From IMG/VR virus record IMGVR_UViG_3300017613_001755, positions 1 through 64,000 of that record: a stretch of DNA of 64,000 bases; one strand, given 5' to 3'. The notes under the pieces were generated by a model. It was not told where the DNA came from, ran no database searches, and was given only the letters and a program-made list of their open reading frames with translations. Of this stretch, positions 48,025 to 57,924 are shown piece by piece (within the stretch, counting starts at the first letter, position 1; every line of letters starts with the position of its first letter). The translations under genes were made by a program, and so were the position numbers. This DNA is from a virus.

Positions 48025-51000
48025 ACTTCAATCTAAGTATCGTTATCACCCTAAAAGAAAAGCTGACTCCTGCTCTCAAGAAGGCAGTCGCCCAAACAAG
48101 GCTAGCCACTTCTGGGATCAAGAAGTTTGGTGATGCGCTAAAGAAACTCCGCGCCCCCGGTCTCAAGGGGATTGGCCGCGCCCTAAAAAGCATTGGCACT
48201 GTCATCGCGGGACTTATCGGGTATCATGGATTGCGCGCTCTTGGGCGGGCCATAGGCGACTTGGCAAGCCAGGTCGGGCCGATCCAGTCTGTTCGCATAG
48301 CCTTCGAGAACTTTACAGAAGCTGCCCGCGCCTCCGTTCCTGAATTTTCCGGCACCGCAAGCTCATTGCTGAGTGATATGCGGGACATCACCAACGGCGC
48401 AATCTCCGCCACCGATATGATGAAGAGCGCCAACCTGGCGTTCCTATTGGTTGGTGATCAGGTGGCAACCCGCTTGCCCCAAATGCTTCAAACGGCCCAG
48501 GCCGCTGCTCTAGCCACGGGGCAGGACCTGGACTACATGTTCGAGTCCTTGATCAAGGGTGTTGGCCGTCTGTCTACTCGCTGGCTGGACAACCTGGGTA
48601 TCTCGATATCTCTGACCGAGGCTTATGCCGACTACGCTGACGAGCTTAATGTACTTCCCGAGGCCCTAACCCACACCCAGCGTGTAACTGCGGTTCTAAA
48701 CGCCGCTATGGCGCAGGGCGAAAACATCATAATGCGGATGGGTAATGTCAGCTTGCTTCTCTCAACCCGCATGGCATCACTTCGCAACTCGTTTGTCGAC
48801 ACCCGCGATACCATACTGAATGATTTCGCTCCCGTATTTTCGGTGCTGGCGCAATCAATCCAGCACGCGACCGGGCCTATCCTACAAGCTGCAGAGGACT
48901 GGGTAACGGGCTTTGTTGATGGCCTTTCACAGATACCAGCAAGCACAAAGAACGCGGCTCAGGGAATGGGCAACGAGCCAGCCCAGTGGGCCATGGAAGC
49001 ACTGGTCTGGGGTACCAATGTAGGTGTTAACTTCGGCATTGGTATCATAGAAGGGTTTACCGCAATATTTGTCACTGTAATGAATGCCATTACGGCGTTG
49101 CTGACCTGGGCGTTTGCTCCCGGTTCACCTCCGAATGTTGCGCCCCAGATTGACACTTGGGGCAAGCTTACAATGCAGGAGTGGGTGAACGGTTTACTGG
49201 AAGGCTCCGAGGAAATGGACCTGTCCGGCATCACCGCCTCTCTGCAAGCCCAGCTTGAGGGTGGAGTCAAGCCTGCCCTTTTGCAAATGGGCATTGATGC
49301 TATGGCAGCTTGGACTGAGGGCCTAGCCATCATTGACCTAGAGTTCTTGACCAACGCAGTTGAAAGCCAGCTAGACAGAGCCAAGAAGAAGTTCGATGCC
49401 CTAACGGGTGTGATGAAGAAGCAGCGTGGTGAACTATTCCGCCTACAGATTCTCAACAAAGACCCCACGGCAATCAGGAACAAGATCAAGGAGGTCAACG
49501 CAACCCAGGATGCGCTGGACGAACAGAAGTCAGAAATTGATATCCTGGAAGAGCGCAAAGACCTACTGAAAGAGCAGCTTGACATAATGCGCTTGCTACT
49601 GAGAGCTATTAGGGAAACAGCCTCAGCATCTAGTGGCGCAGGTGGCGGCGGAGGTGGTGGCGGTGGCGGTATCTCAGTACCCGAGCTTGACATCGGTGCT
49701 GGTTTTGGCGCAGGTGGCGGGCTAGATTTGGCCGAACGCCTAAAGAGAATTCGTGATACCTTTGCAGAAGTTTCGGGCCAGATTCAGGCGGAGCTAAAGA
49801 GACTTCGGACATCCTGGGATGAGAGTACCGCAGAGATGGGAGAGGCGTGGGCAGGTTTCGCTGAAGCCTTGGGAATTGATACCGTTACTAGCAAGGACTG
49901 GGCTGATATGGCGTCGATCTTTGGTACCATAATTGGGATGGCGGGCGGCCTGAAGCTCATCGGAGTGTTAATTGGAATAATCTGGACCCCGATTGGTATT
50001 CTCGTTACCGGGCTGCTTGGGGCTGTTGCCCTGATGAACCATTATGGCAATAAAGACCTACCCAGACTCTCTGACAAACTAACCTGGTTCCAGAAGACTG
50101 TCATGAACTTACTGAGGTTCGGGGAGATGTTCGGCCGCGCGATCATGCTGGTACCAAGGGCTATTGTCTACGCCGTTGCCCGCATGATCGAGCTTGTTGG
50201 AAGTGGAATAAATGCAGTGGGACGAATGTTTGACGAGGTGGCGGGAAGGATCAACGAAGCGTTCGGGGAAGAAGTAATTTCCGGTGCGGGTATGGGAGCC
50301 ACCTGGGGCCAGGGATATATAGATGCCGCCCAGGAGATGCGTACCAATGTTGACCAGGCCATTATGGATTTAGATGTGGGTTACGGCGACCATGTGTATG
50401 CTCTTGAAACTGGGGCTGCGGCTGCAGGAGAGGCTGTGAAGGGAGAGGCAAAAGCCTTTGCAGATGCCTTCGACGCAATGGGCGGAAAGGTACATGACTG
50501 GTCAAAGAGTGTTAGGAAATCCTACAACGAGGTGGCTGGCACTCAGCGCGCCAATCATGGCAAGCTGCAAGAACAAAACGCCATGACTATCAGCGACCTG
50601 AAAAAGCAGATTGACGTTTATGGTGAGTGGGAAGATAATATTAAAGAATCGGTTGGTGAGGTGTCTGGCACCCTGCGCGCCAATCATGGCAAGCTACGGG
50701 CTACTACTAGCGCTACAAATAGCAACCTAAGGAAACAGCAAGCCTCATTCAAGGAGTGGAGAGGTGTGGTAAAAGATCAGCTTTCATTGGTATCAGGTGC
50801 CATTGATGGCAACCACAAAAAGCTAGATGGCTTGCACGGTGGGCTGAAAAACATGAACAACTTCCTTAAAAACACCAAGTTCACGGTAGACTTTGAGTGG
50901 CCTGGACCACCCCCGGACTATCTCGATGACTATGGCACCCCTGGACCGCAGCAGTACAGAGGGGTGGTGCCAGGGTTGGGAGGTGGAGGGGGGACAGTCG

Positions 51001-51152
51001 GGGGGAAGGGGGGGGGCGGTACGGTGGTCAATATTAATGCCCCTCTAATGGAGAATGTGATGGTGCCCAACATGCAGGTGGGCCGTGAGCTATCCGAGCA
51101 AATCGCCCAGGACATTGGCAGAATGGCTCGGGATCAGAAGCGACCAGCGTAG
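48021..51152 (+). CDS. tape measure protein
   Basis: A 1043-residue protein following the chaperones, as in siphoviruses. N-terminal amphipathic helices (KLTPALKKAVAQTRLATSG), a coiled coil near 440-520, a run of about ten Gly near 540, membrane-like hydrophobic segments (LKLIGVLIGIIWTPIGILVTGLLGA) near 650, and a C-terminal region with two near-repeats NEVAGTQRANHGKLQ / GEVSGTLRANHGKLR and a Gly-rich tail. At the usual 0.15 nm per residue, the tail would be roughly 150 nm. Confidence 0.88.
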   Translation: MNFNLSIVITLKEKLTPALKKAVAQTRLATSGIKKFGDALKKLRAPGLKGIGRALKSIGTVIAGLIGYHGLRALGRAIGDLASQVGPIQSVRIAFENFTEAARASVPEFSGTASSLLSDMRDITNGAISATDMMKSANLAFLLVGDQVATRLPQMLQTAQAAALATGQDLDYMFESLIKGVGRLSTRWLDNLGISISLTEAYADYADELNVLPEALTHTQRVTAVLNAAMAQGENIIMRMGNVSLLLSTRMASLRNSFVDTRDTILNDFAPVFSVLAQSIQHATGPILQAAEDWVTGFVDGLSQIPASTKNAAQGMGNEPAQWAMEALVWGTNVGVNFGIGIIEGFTAIFVTVMNAITALLTWAFAPGSPPNVAPQIDTWGKLTMQEWVNGLLEGSEEMDLSGITASLQAQLEGGVKPALLQMGIDAMAAWTEGLAIIDLEFLTNAVESQLDRAKKKFDALTGVMKKQRGELFRLQILNKDPTAIRNKIKEVNATQDALDEQKSEIDILEERKDLLKEQLDIMRLLLRAIRETASASSGAGGGGGGGGGGISVPELDIGAGFGAGGGLDLAERLKRIRDTFAEVSGQIQAELKRLRTSWDESTAEMGEAWAGFAEALGIDTVTSKDWADMASIFGTIIGMAGGLKLIGVLIGIIWTPIGILVTGLLGAVALMNHYGNKDLPRLSDKLTWFQKTVMNLLRFGEMFGRAIMLVPRAIVYAVARMIELVGSGINAVGRMFDEVAGRINEAFGEEVISGAGMGATWGQGYIDAAQEMRTNVDQAIMDLDVGYGDHVYALETGAAAAGEAVKGEAKAFADAFDAMGGKVHDWSKSVRKSYNEVAGTQRANHGKLQEQNAMTISDLKKQIDVYGEWEDNIKESVGEVSGTLRANHGKLRATTSATNSNLRKQQASFKEWRGVVKDQLSLVSGAIDGNHKKLDGLHGGLKNMNNFLKNTKFTVDFEWPGPPPDYLDDYGTPGPQQYRGVVPGLGGGGGTVGGKGGGGTVVNINAPLMENVMVPNMQVGRELSEQIAQDIGRMARDQKRPA

Positions 51153-51161
51153 GAGAAATAG

Positions 51162-53081
51162 ATGGCTAGGACTGATGTTTTTAGGCTAAGTGATGGAACT
51201 ACAACGATAGACTTGTACTATGATACAAGCGCGCCGGGGTTCCAAATGATGACAGGCGGGAATGAATTTGGGTTGCCCCAACACAGCCACCTCTACCACA
51301 GCAGTGATTGGCAGGATGGAGATGAGATTGTAAGAGAGCGGCTGACCAACCGCACTTGGCCTATGAAGCTAAAGATAGAAACAAGTGACGTGGACGATAT
51401 CCCAGATCACCTAGCAACATTGAATAAACTTGTCAGAAATGCCCGCCGACACTGGATAGAGAGAGATGTGGATGAGGTTTATCTCGAAATTCAGCTTGAG
51501 GGTGCAGCCAACTGGACGCGCTATGGCGTGGTTGATGTGAAATATAATCGCCTTGACCTGTGGGACTATTTCAACCGCCAGGGCAATGATATTGCATTTG
51601 GGGATGCCTTCAAGGTCACAGTGGTGACCACCCCTGATGGATATGGTGCAGTCGAAACTCTGAAGAACTCGCTTGGCACCCCTCACTTTGAGGAGGATGA
51701 AGACGCGGATGGCCTAGCAGATCACTGGGCCGGAAACGGATCGCCAACCACTACTCTTGACACATCTATCTATTTGGTAGGTACTCAGAGCCAGAAGGTG
51801 GTCACCGACAACTCGGGTACTGACGGCATCTACAGCGACACGGTGGCTACAAGTGGCGTGCAAAACTTTGTGTCGTATGCTTGGGTATATCGAAGCTCCG
51901 CGAATGACGACATCACGCTGGATGTCCAGGCTGATGGCAGTGGTAGTATCGGGACAGCTTCCTATGATGCCGCTGTACCAACAGCGGAGGGGGCTGGCGG
52001 TAACACCTGGAAGCGGCTGGATGTGATTGGGGCAACAACTACTGGTGATACAACCTTGACCATGAGGCTCGAGCGGCTAACTGGCGATGCCAGCGAGAAC
52101 ACAACATTCTACGCCGACAAGACATATCTGCAGTTGGGGGCTACAACTAGGCCAAAGGCTTGGGCCAGTGGAGCGGCCCTGAGAAACCACTATCAGAGTG
52201 ACGGCGAGGGATGTATCAACTATCTGGACATGGCAGATGTATTGGGCGATCTTCCCGCGCACACTAAATTCACCCTAAATCCCACCACATCCGGGGCAAT
52301 GTCCACAACCGCTATTCGAATGTTCCACAAGAAGAATGGACTAGCAGCACAGGGTAATTATGTAGAGAATGAATCCGGGGTTGCAGATACCGACTTCTCT
52401 GGTGGAGCATATCGTTCGGCTTCTATTACCCCTAGCGCTGCCAGTAAAACGGCCATTGCAACATTGAATGATACCTCGTCACCAACCATGGCCCCCTATG
52501 GCGGCATGGCGCAAGTGTACTGCTATATAAGAGATAATGGCTCGGATGGTACACTATATGGTAGCCTGAACGTGCTTGTGGGCGGGTCTGACCCGAGCGC
52601 TGAATATGACGAGGTTGTGATAACCGATGATGCACAAAGCAACTGGGTTGAAGCATACTTCGGAACAATAGATTTGGGCTATCCGCTACGTGACAAAACT
52701 CAGGTAGTGGATACACTCAAGATTGAGGCTTATTGCAGACGTAGTGTTGGTGCCACCACCGCCACTGTGTTCTGTGACTATATGCTGATCCTGCCCATTG
52801 ATACTATGTATGCCGAAATACAAAACGTGAACGATGGAGGATATCTAATCGAGGCCGACTCCGAAAGCCAAGAGGTTTGGAGCGAGGGTGGCACTGCAGA
52901 TGAGTTTTATGCAAAGTGGCCCCTTGTTGGCAGTGTACCAGAGGCCGACCCGTTCAATGACCAGCGATTCATTGTCTTGCAGGTGCATGAATTTGGCTCA
53001 GATGATCGGCTACCAAAGAACTATGTGTCAGACGTTACCGTAGCCTACAAGCCCCGCACAGAATTCTTGATTGGTTCGTAA
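51162..53081 (+). CDS. distal tail-like protein with carbohydrate-binding-like insert
   Basis: A 639-residue protein. The first ~165 residues (VFRLSDGTTTIDLYYDTSAPGF, LATLNKLVRNARRHW) look like a distal tail protein N-terminus. Residues ~180-330 form a CBM-like sandwich (NSLGTPHFEEDEDADGLADHW, the start of a CBM4/9-type domain). Further beta domains follow to the end. Such decorated distal tail proteins help the tip bind cell-surface glycans. Confidence 0.68.
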   Translation: MARTDVFRLSDGTTTIDLYYDTSAPGFQMMTGGNEFGLPQHSHLYHSSDWQDGDEIVRERLTNRTWPMKLKIETSDVDDIPDHLATLNKLVRNARRHWIERDVDEVYLEIQLEGAANWTRYGVVDVKYNRLDLWDYFNRQGNDIAFGDAFKVTVVTTPDGYGAVETLKNSLGTPHFEEDEDADGLADHWAGNGSPTTTLDTSIYLVGTQSQKVVTDNSGTDGIYSDTVATSGVQNFVSYAWVYRSSANDDITLDVQADGSGSIGTASYDAAVPTAEGAGGNTWKRLDVIGATTTGDTTLTMRLERLTGDASENTTFYADKTYLQLGATTRPKAWASGAALRNHYQSDGEGCINYLDMADVLGDLPAHTKFTLNPTTSGAMSTTAIRMFHKKNGLAAQGNYVENESGVADTDFSGGAYRSASITPSAASKTAIATLNDTSSPTMAPYGGMAQVYCYIRDNGSDGTLYGSLNVLVGGSDPSAEYDEVVITDDAQSNWVEAYFGTIDLGYPLRDKTQVVDTLKIEAYCRRSVGATTATVFCDYMLILPIDTMYAEIQNVNDGGYLIEADSESQEVWSEGGTADEFYAKWPLVGSVPEADPFNDQRFIVLQVHEFGSDDRLPKNYVSDVTVAYKPRTEFLIGS

Positions 53082-53082
53082 A

Positions 53083-54225
53083 ATGTCTTTTCAAGCCATT
53101 GTCTACACCAATAATCTCAGTAGCCCAACACACAAGGGCACATATACGCGCGTTTCGGAAGTCAACATTCATTGGGCAATCCATGGCGGCGTACAAACAT
53201 ACGACCTTATAATCTATTTGAATCAGGCAGAGGCATGGGATTTCTTCAGGAACCGTTGCGGCTTTCGCCTTCTGGTTGTGGATAGGTTTGTGGATATTCC
53301 AGTAGCGGATGGGTTTATTTACACAGTCACCCTCATCCCAGAGGGGGTTCGGGTTGGCTGCCGTGGTTTCTGGGAGCGCCACTTCGATGAGTATTATGTC
53401 AATGTTGTCACTGATACTGATTCCACATCTGAAGTGCTCAAGGATATACTGACAACCAATGTTCCGGCAATCTCAAGTGACCAGGATCATATTGGTGAGA
53501 CAAACACAGTGATTGGATTCTGGGAACCTCCTGATGAGGGTATGTTCCCAGGCGATGTGATCCAAATGCTGGCTGCCCTGTCAGATACGAACGATGCCCA
53601 GTGGAACTACTGGCTGTTGAATGGGCCACTCGATGGAATAAACCCGGCAAAGCCTGTCCCCTACTTCAAGGCGCAGGTCAATGATGGTACATTTAACTGG
53701 CAGATATGGAGGCGCGACTTGACACAAGGTTCCCTTGTGCTGTCACGAGATATTTCCCAGCTAGCCAATGATGTGCAGGTTCTCCACACCGATCCAAAGG
53801 GTTACTTAGCTGTTACTGCGGCCGGAACAGATAGTGATAGCGATGCAGATTATTGGACGCGCGAGGCCCACATCACTATTGGGGACTGCGAGGATGATGT
53901 TGCACCATATTACCGCGATCTCTATTTGGATAAGTACAAGCAGCCTCTGCTACAGTACGAGTTCACCATAAGCGCGGGGTCTATTATGGACAACAACCAG
54001 AGCAAGTGGCCTATCTGGATGCCCATAAAGCGTGGTGGGGGCTACATGCGGATGAACGACATTCTTCCCGATTCAGTACTGTTTGACACATCTTGGGATA
54101 GGCTACGTGTCGGTCAGATCATGGAAATGCAGTACTCAAGCAAAGATAACTCTCTTAATGTCTCCCTAGATCAAGAGTCTTTTGCCATTGATGCTGTAAT
54201 TAGCCGGATGGATGCTCTGAGGTAA
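53083..54225 (+). CDS. tail hub / tail-associated protein
   Basis: A 380-residue protein; ATG 53083 follows the preceding stop by one base and has no Shine-Dalgarno, so translation is probably coupled. Motifs such as FRNRCGFRLLVVDRF and TLIPEGVRVGCRGFWERHFDEY, with a C-terminal beta domain, resemble baseplate hub proteins of siphoviruses (Gp37-like). It would sit below the distal tail protein at the tube end. Confidence 0.62.
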   Translation: MSFQAIVYTNNLSSPTHKGTYTRVSEVNIHWAIHGGVQTYDLIIYLNQAEAWDFFRNRCGFRLLVVDRFVDIPVADGFIYTVTLIPEGVRVGCRGFWERHFDEYYVNVVTDTDSTSEVLKDILTTNVPAISSDQDHIGETNTVIGFWEPPDEGMFPGDVIQMLAALSDTNDAQWNYWLLNGPLDGINPAKPVPYFKAQVNDGTFNWQIWRRDLTQGSLVLSRDISQLANDVQVLHTDPKGYLAVTAAGTDSDSDADYWTREAHITIGDCEDDVAPYYRDLYLDKYKQPLLQYEFTISAGSIMDNNQSKWPIWMPIKRGGGYMRMNDILPDSVLFDTSWDRLRVGQIMEMQYSSKDNSLNVSLDQESFAIDAVISRMDALR

Positions 54226-54227
54226 AC

Positions 54228-54698
54228 ATGAAAGCCCCTTTTAGAACTAACGTAAAGCAACTGGTCTCGGCACTCTCAACATACTTCGTGCGCCGTCCCA
54301 GCGTGCCAGCTAGGCATAACTCTACTGCCACCCTCAATCTTTCCACAAGCTACCAGGATATCCCAGGAATAACTACCGGCTCATTCACCCCACAGACCAA
54401 TGAGTATGCAGTTTGTTTCGCTCATGTATTCATCAATCAGGGGACGGGAACTGCTGCTTGCAATGTGGGTGACGATCTCAGGATTGCACTCGATGTCAAT
54501 GGGGTAGATAATGGGGTACTGGGATTTGTTGAGGCACAGACCACAGGGGGTAGGTCGGAGGTAAGTCAAACCTGGGTTATTGAACTAACAGGTGGAACTG
54601 CCTATACTCTCAAGATTCAAGCCACAAACTCTACCGGGAATAGGGGAAAGGTGGTCGCACACAGCGGCATGGTTGTCTGGCGCGTTTCTCGTAGGTAG
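54228..54698 (+). CDS. tail fibre tip-like beta protein
   Basis: A 156-residue protein. After a basic start (FRTNVKQLVSALSTYFVRR) it is a single beta-sandwich of C1q/jelly-roll type (ATLNLSTSYQDIPGITTGSF, GTAYTLKIQATNSTGNRGKVV). Position at the end of the tail module suggests a fibre or tip protein that contacts the host. Confidence 0.6.
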   Translation: MKAPFRTNVKQLVSALSTYFVRRPSVPARHNSTATLNLSTSYQDIPGITTGSFTPQTNEYAVCFAHVFINQGTGTAACNVGDDLRIALDVNGVDNGVLGFVEAQTTGGRSEVSQTWVIELTGGTAYTLKIQATNSTGNRGKVVAHSGMVVWRVSRR

Positions 54699-54727
54699 TT
54701 GAATATAAGTGTATCACGCGCTATAAT
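54699..54727 (+). promoter_or_regulatory. strong sigma-70 promoter with leaderless output
   Basis: TTGAAT (54699-54704) and TATAAT (54722-54727), 17-base spacer. The predicted start falls on the A of the ATG at 54734. The spacer contains AGTGTATCAC at exactly the position it has in the promoter at 9800-9828. Confidence 0.78.
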
Positions 54728-54733
54728 ATAGGT

Positions 54734-55525
54734 ATGACCAACTGCCTCTTAGGCGTAACCACTACCAGACAAATAGACGAGGCCGATACTGCTGTATTAC
54801 ATGTGGCAGGAGTGAGGGCCATCAAGACATCGGTAGGATACCCGGTGTATGCGGACAATCTCTCCCTTGTTCTATACTCCATAGGAGTAACCCCCGCACC
54901 CCCGATCCAGTACTGTGACTTTGCCCTTGACTACATAAGCACTGCTTATTCAATGGGAGGGCGGCTCTTCGAGATTCAACCCCACCCCAATCTGCACAAG
55001 ATGGGATTTGGGGATACCTGGACAAATGGGCACGATTTTGCTGCCTGGTGGATAGAGGTCAGGGAAGCATTAGCAGAGGAGTTTCCAGGATGCCAGTGGG
55101 GATTCCCTTCTCTGCGCGCTGGTGGGCGCGGGGCAGGTTACGTGGACTCGGAAACCTTTCTCTTTGAGGCCAATCTAGCGATAGACTTGGCAGACTTTAT
55201 CTGCGAACAGGCTTTCTGGAAAGACTGCAATACGAGAGACGACTACCATCCCCACGTCTGGCGCATTGGGTACCGCGTTCTAACTCTTAGAAAGCCAGTC
55301 TATGTGGAGTTCTCCAACACCTCAGCTATAGTAAAGAAAGAAGTCAAAGCGAGACAATACCTTGACTTCTGGCGAGAAATGGAGCGTTATAACGGCCGCG
55401 TTGTCGCGGCTTTTTGCGGCACTCTCAGTTCGGCTAACCGGAGTGATAAGTGGATCACCTGGCGGGGGGAGTTGAACGACGCGCCCAACTCCATCCCCTT
55501 AATCATAGGCTCCCGCTCAACCTGA
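54734..55525 (+). CDS. TIM-barrel glycosidase-like protein, candidate endolysin
   Basis: A 263-residue protein read from a predicted leaderless message. Features of a glycosidase barrel: ALDYISTAYSMGGRLFEIQPHPNLH (where other barrels have an NEPN-type acid/base), WIEVREALAEEFPGCQWGFPSL, ADFICEQAFW and the nucleophile-like VYVEFSNTS. The acid/base motif reads QPHPN, so activity may be altered or absent. Its own promoter and position at the end of the tail module suggest lysis or late remodelling. Its end overlaps the convergent gene by 9 bases. Confidence 0.6.
   Translation: MTNCLLGVTTTRQIDEADTAVLHVAGVRAIKTSVGYPVYADNLSLVLYSIGVTPAPPIQYCDFALDYISTAYSMGGRLFEIQPHPNLHKMGFGDTWTNGHDFAAWWIEVREALAEEFPGCQWGFPSLRAGGRGAGYVDSETFLFEANLAIDLADFICEQAFWKDCNTRDDYHPHVWRIGYRVLTLRKPVYVEFSNTSAIVKKEVKARQYLDFWREMERYNGRVVAAFCGTLSSANRSDKWITWRGELNDAPNSIPLIIGSRST
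55172..55187. repeat. 16-bp inverted repeat, imperfect copy 3
   Basis: AATCTAGCGATAGACT, one base from the copies at 13540 and 21938. Confidence 0.5.
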
Positions 55526-56428
55526 GATTCTTAGGCGCTTCCTGAGCCAGGCATCTATCTCTGGTTCCAGGATGTCTGTCACGTCCTCTTTCTTCTCGTC
55601 GTAGATTCTCATAGTAAAACGCTCTGGCACCTTAATCGTCCAACCCTCTCCTGCCCCCTCTGGGTATTCGATGTATATTCCAAAGCAATTTATATCGTAG
55701 TCGTAGTAGGCCGATATAGCTGGCTTCTGCAAAAGAGTACGTCTGACCTCGCGCATAGTTTGGCGGGGAAGCTGCTGAGCCTCATCCATCCCCGACTGCA
55801 GCGGGGTGATAAAGTTCTCATAAGCTTCAGCCACTAGCTGCACCTGTTCATCCAGTTCCTCGGGTAAGTCAACATCTGATAGGTCTGGTAGGCGCTTGGC
55901 AGCTTCTTCCCGGACTCCGGTGACTATGCTCTCCTTAGTAAAATCGTCTTTGCCAAACTCAAACACAGCATCTTGAGCTACCTCAACAGAGGCTGGCGAA
56001 AGCATAGTACGTCGCACCAGGCCCAGTAGTTCAGTCGGCCCCATCAACTCTCCGTGCGCCTTCTCCCAAATTGCAATCCCTCTCTCAATGGGCTTGTGTC
56101 TTTTGAAAAAGGTGGAGTACCGCAAGCCGAACTGCTCCATGTCTCTCAGAAAGTCTCTCTGGGTATCATAGACTCTCTTAGCGGATACAACTGCCCTGAT
56201 CTCGAGGGGAATATCACTTTCGTGTGCATACTCCCTCCCGGTCTCATAGTCGTACCAAATCTTCGCCTGAGTCCACAGGCCCTTGAGAACTATCCAGGAT
56301 GCGTGAAGCTGGGCGATTATTGCCGCACCCTTCTGGCCCTCAAGGGCCTTCATTAGCCGACTGAACTCAGCATCAAAGTCGTCGGTTAGGACTATGGTTT
56401 TAGGCGGCTGAACTTTCAGCATCGACAT
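55517..56428 (-). CDS. hypothetical replication-region protein
   Basis: A 303-residue protein; start ATG 56428 has GAGG six bases upstream and overlaps the gene before it by 29 bases. Acidic and helical (FDAEFSRLMKALEGQKGAAI, LPEELDEQVQLVAEAYENF), with an aromatic beta stretch near the end (SAYYDYDINCFGIYIEYPEG). Coupling to a possible recombination protein suggests a role in DNA metabolism. No family is recognised. Confidence 0.6.
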   Translation of the reverse strand: MSMLKVQPPKTIVLTDDFDAEFSRLMKALEGQKGAAIIAQLHASWIVLKGLWTQAKIWYDYETGREYAHESDIPLEIRAVVSAKRVYDTQRDFLRDMEQFGLRYSTFFKRHKPIERGIAIWEKAHGELMGPTELLGLVRRTMLSPASVEVAQDAVFEFGKDDFTKESIVTGVREEAAKRLPDLSDVDLPEELDEQVQLVAEAYENFITPLQSGMDEAQQLPRQTMREVRRTLLQKPAISAYYDYDINCFGIYIEYPEGAGEGWTIKVPERFTMRIYDEKKEDVTDILEPEIDAWLRKRLRISG

Positions 56429-57563
56429 TGGTTGCCTCAATCATCTTTCTGGCGGCGTCTTCTTCCATTCCACCAGTTATTGCTGCGGCAAATCTGTTCA
56501 ATGTTCTCACCTGCTCTAGAGTGCAATCCTCTAGTTGTGGTTTCTCGAAAAGACTCTCGAGAAGGTCTTTGCGTTTCTTTCTGGTATCGAATCCTGCCCC
56601 ATCCAGGTTCTCAATCAGTGTGTCCATAAAAACCTTGTAATCTGGGGCGGACTTGCGGACCTCTCTGAACATCACCGAGCCGTCCATCCCGCTCATACTC
56701 TTGCCAGCTAGGAACTCTCTCATTGCATCCCCAACCGAGTTATCAGTGACATTCTGGATCATCCACTGGCAATAACCCTTATCTTTCTCCCAAAGCTGGG
56801 CGACGGTTGGTGTGTTCCCGCCAAACATTTCTTTGGCCCTTTTGAATGGAACCAGAACCTCGCCAGGGCCTGCGGGAGCAGACACGCCCCCACTGGGGCT
56901 GGCATTGTTGAGTGGCACTACATCCGTGCCGCCGAACAAGGTCTCGATATCCATTTCCTCTGCTAGTGTTGGCAGTGACTTGCCATCCATAAGCAAAAGG
57001 GCCTTCTTTCCTCTCAGCCTGGCTCGGGTTGCGGCATGCATTTTGAGGTAGGCCAGGCTCTCGCTTGCCTCGCTGTAACCGCTACCCCCCGGTCGGCTCT
57101 TTTGGTTGCGGCCAACAGGGCTGTCCGAGTAGGCCGCCCAACCAGGCTCACCAGTAGGAATAAGCTGGTCGTTAATTATCAGCGGGTCTTTCGTTCCTAC
57201 CTCTTTGAGTGCTCCGTCCGCTGTGCGGACTGCTATGTAGGTGTCATAGCCCACCACCCGGTGAGGTTTGCCTTCTATGTCGTGGGTACCAGGGGCTAGA
57301 TCGCGCAACTGGAAAGCTTCAAACTCATAGCCCATCTCTTCCATGTGCTCGGACCACTTCTCTGAAATCCCCTGCTGGTTCACGTGGCCCCGGTTCTGGA
57401 TCATTGTGATACCCAGCGGGCTTACTCCATAGTAGGTAGCCCAGATTAGTTGCAACTGGGTAATGTTTAGTGCATTAGCATGGTCTCTAATGAACGTCTG
57501 CACTGCCTCCTCTGATCCTTGCGCGGCTGCCTCTTCAACAATCGCTTCATTTTTCTCACTCAT
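56400..57563 (-). CDS. hypothetical protein, possible recombination/annealing protein
   Basis: A 387-residue protein. The N-terminal half has NALNITQLQLIWATYYGVSP, VGYDTYIAVRTADGALKEVG and AYLKMHAATRARLRGKKALLL, an arrangement reminiscent of phage annealing proteins. A short segment GYCQWMIQNVTDNSVGDAM resembles the ExoX-like C-terminal motif. The position between a helicase operon and other replication genes fits. The assignment is tentative. Confidence 0.5.
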   Translation of the reverse strand: MSEKNEAIVEEAAAQGSEEAVQTFIRDHANALNITQLQLIWATYYGVSPLGITMIQNRGHVNQQGISEKWSEHMEEMGYEFEAFQLRDLAPGTHDIEGKPHRVVGYDTYIAVRTADGALKEVGTKDPLIINDQLIPTGEPGWAAYSDSPVGRNQKSRPGGSGYSEASESLAYLKMHAATRARLRGKKALLLMDGKSLPTLAEEMDIETLFGGTDVVPLNNASPSGGVSAPAGPGEVLVPFKRAKEMFGGNTPTVAQLWEKDKGYCQWMIQNVTDNSVGDAMREFLAGKSMSGMDGSVMFREVRKSAPDYKVFMDTLIENLDGAGFDTRKKRKDLLESLFEKPQLEDCTLEQVRTLNRFAAAITGGMEEDAARKMIEATNVDAESSAA

Positions 57564-57915
57564 TATTTTCTCCTCTCTGATGGCTCACCTCGTGACCGAT
57601 CAGCGCATGATACTGCTCTCTTGTTGGCATCTCGACCTCTCCCCACAATGCTAGTCGCGCAAGACAGAACACGTAGTAACCGATGGGGCACATTTGCTCC
57701 CACTCTTTGGTCTGGCTGTTTAGCATCTCTATCTTATTGTGGGATAAGCCGGGGGTTTCGCAGTCACAGGGATCATCCGTGGGTCGCCATTGGCCGAGTG
57801 ATGCTGCGGTTTCTGCGCGGCGTTTCTCGGCCGCCACTTGTTTTTGATAGTTCCTGCGCCAAACGGCCCTCTGAGAGAGCCGGATATCCAAGCTAGCTTC
57901 TGTGACCTCATTCAC
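57556..57915 (-). CDS. hypothetical protein
   Basis: A 119-residue protein overlapping the next gene by 8 bases and following the helicase by 9. The N-terminal half is a basic helix (LSQRAVWRRNYQKQVAAEKRRAE); the middle has DDPCDCETPGLSH and MCPIGYYVFC, four Cys that could bind metal. Probable replisome accessory; no family is recognised. Confidence 0.6.
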   Translation of the reverse strand: MNEVTEASLDIRLSQRAVWRRNYQKQVAAEKRRAETAASLGQWRPTDDPCDCETPGLSHNKIEMLNSQTKEWEQMCPIGYYVFCLARLALWGEVEMPTREQYHALIGHEVSHQRGENNE

Positions 57916-57924
57916 TTTACTCTC

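Noticed and set aside
48959-49693. 244-codon minus-strand frame opposite the tape measure
   Set aside because: Shadow frame; the plus strand has a clear tape measure, and the Pro run mirrors the Gly run.
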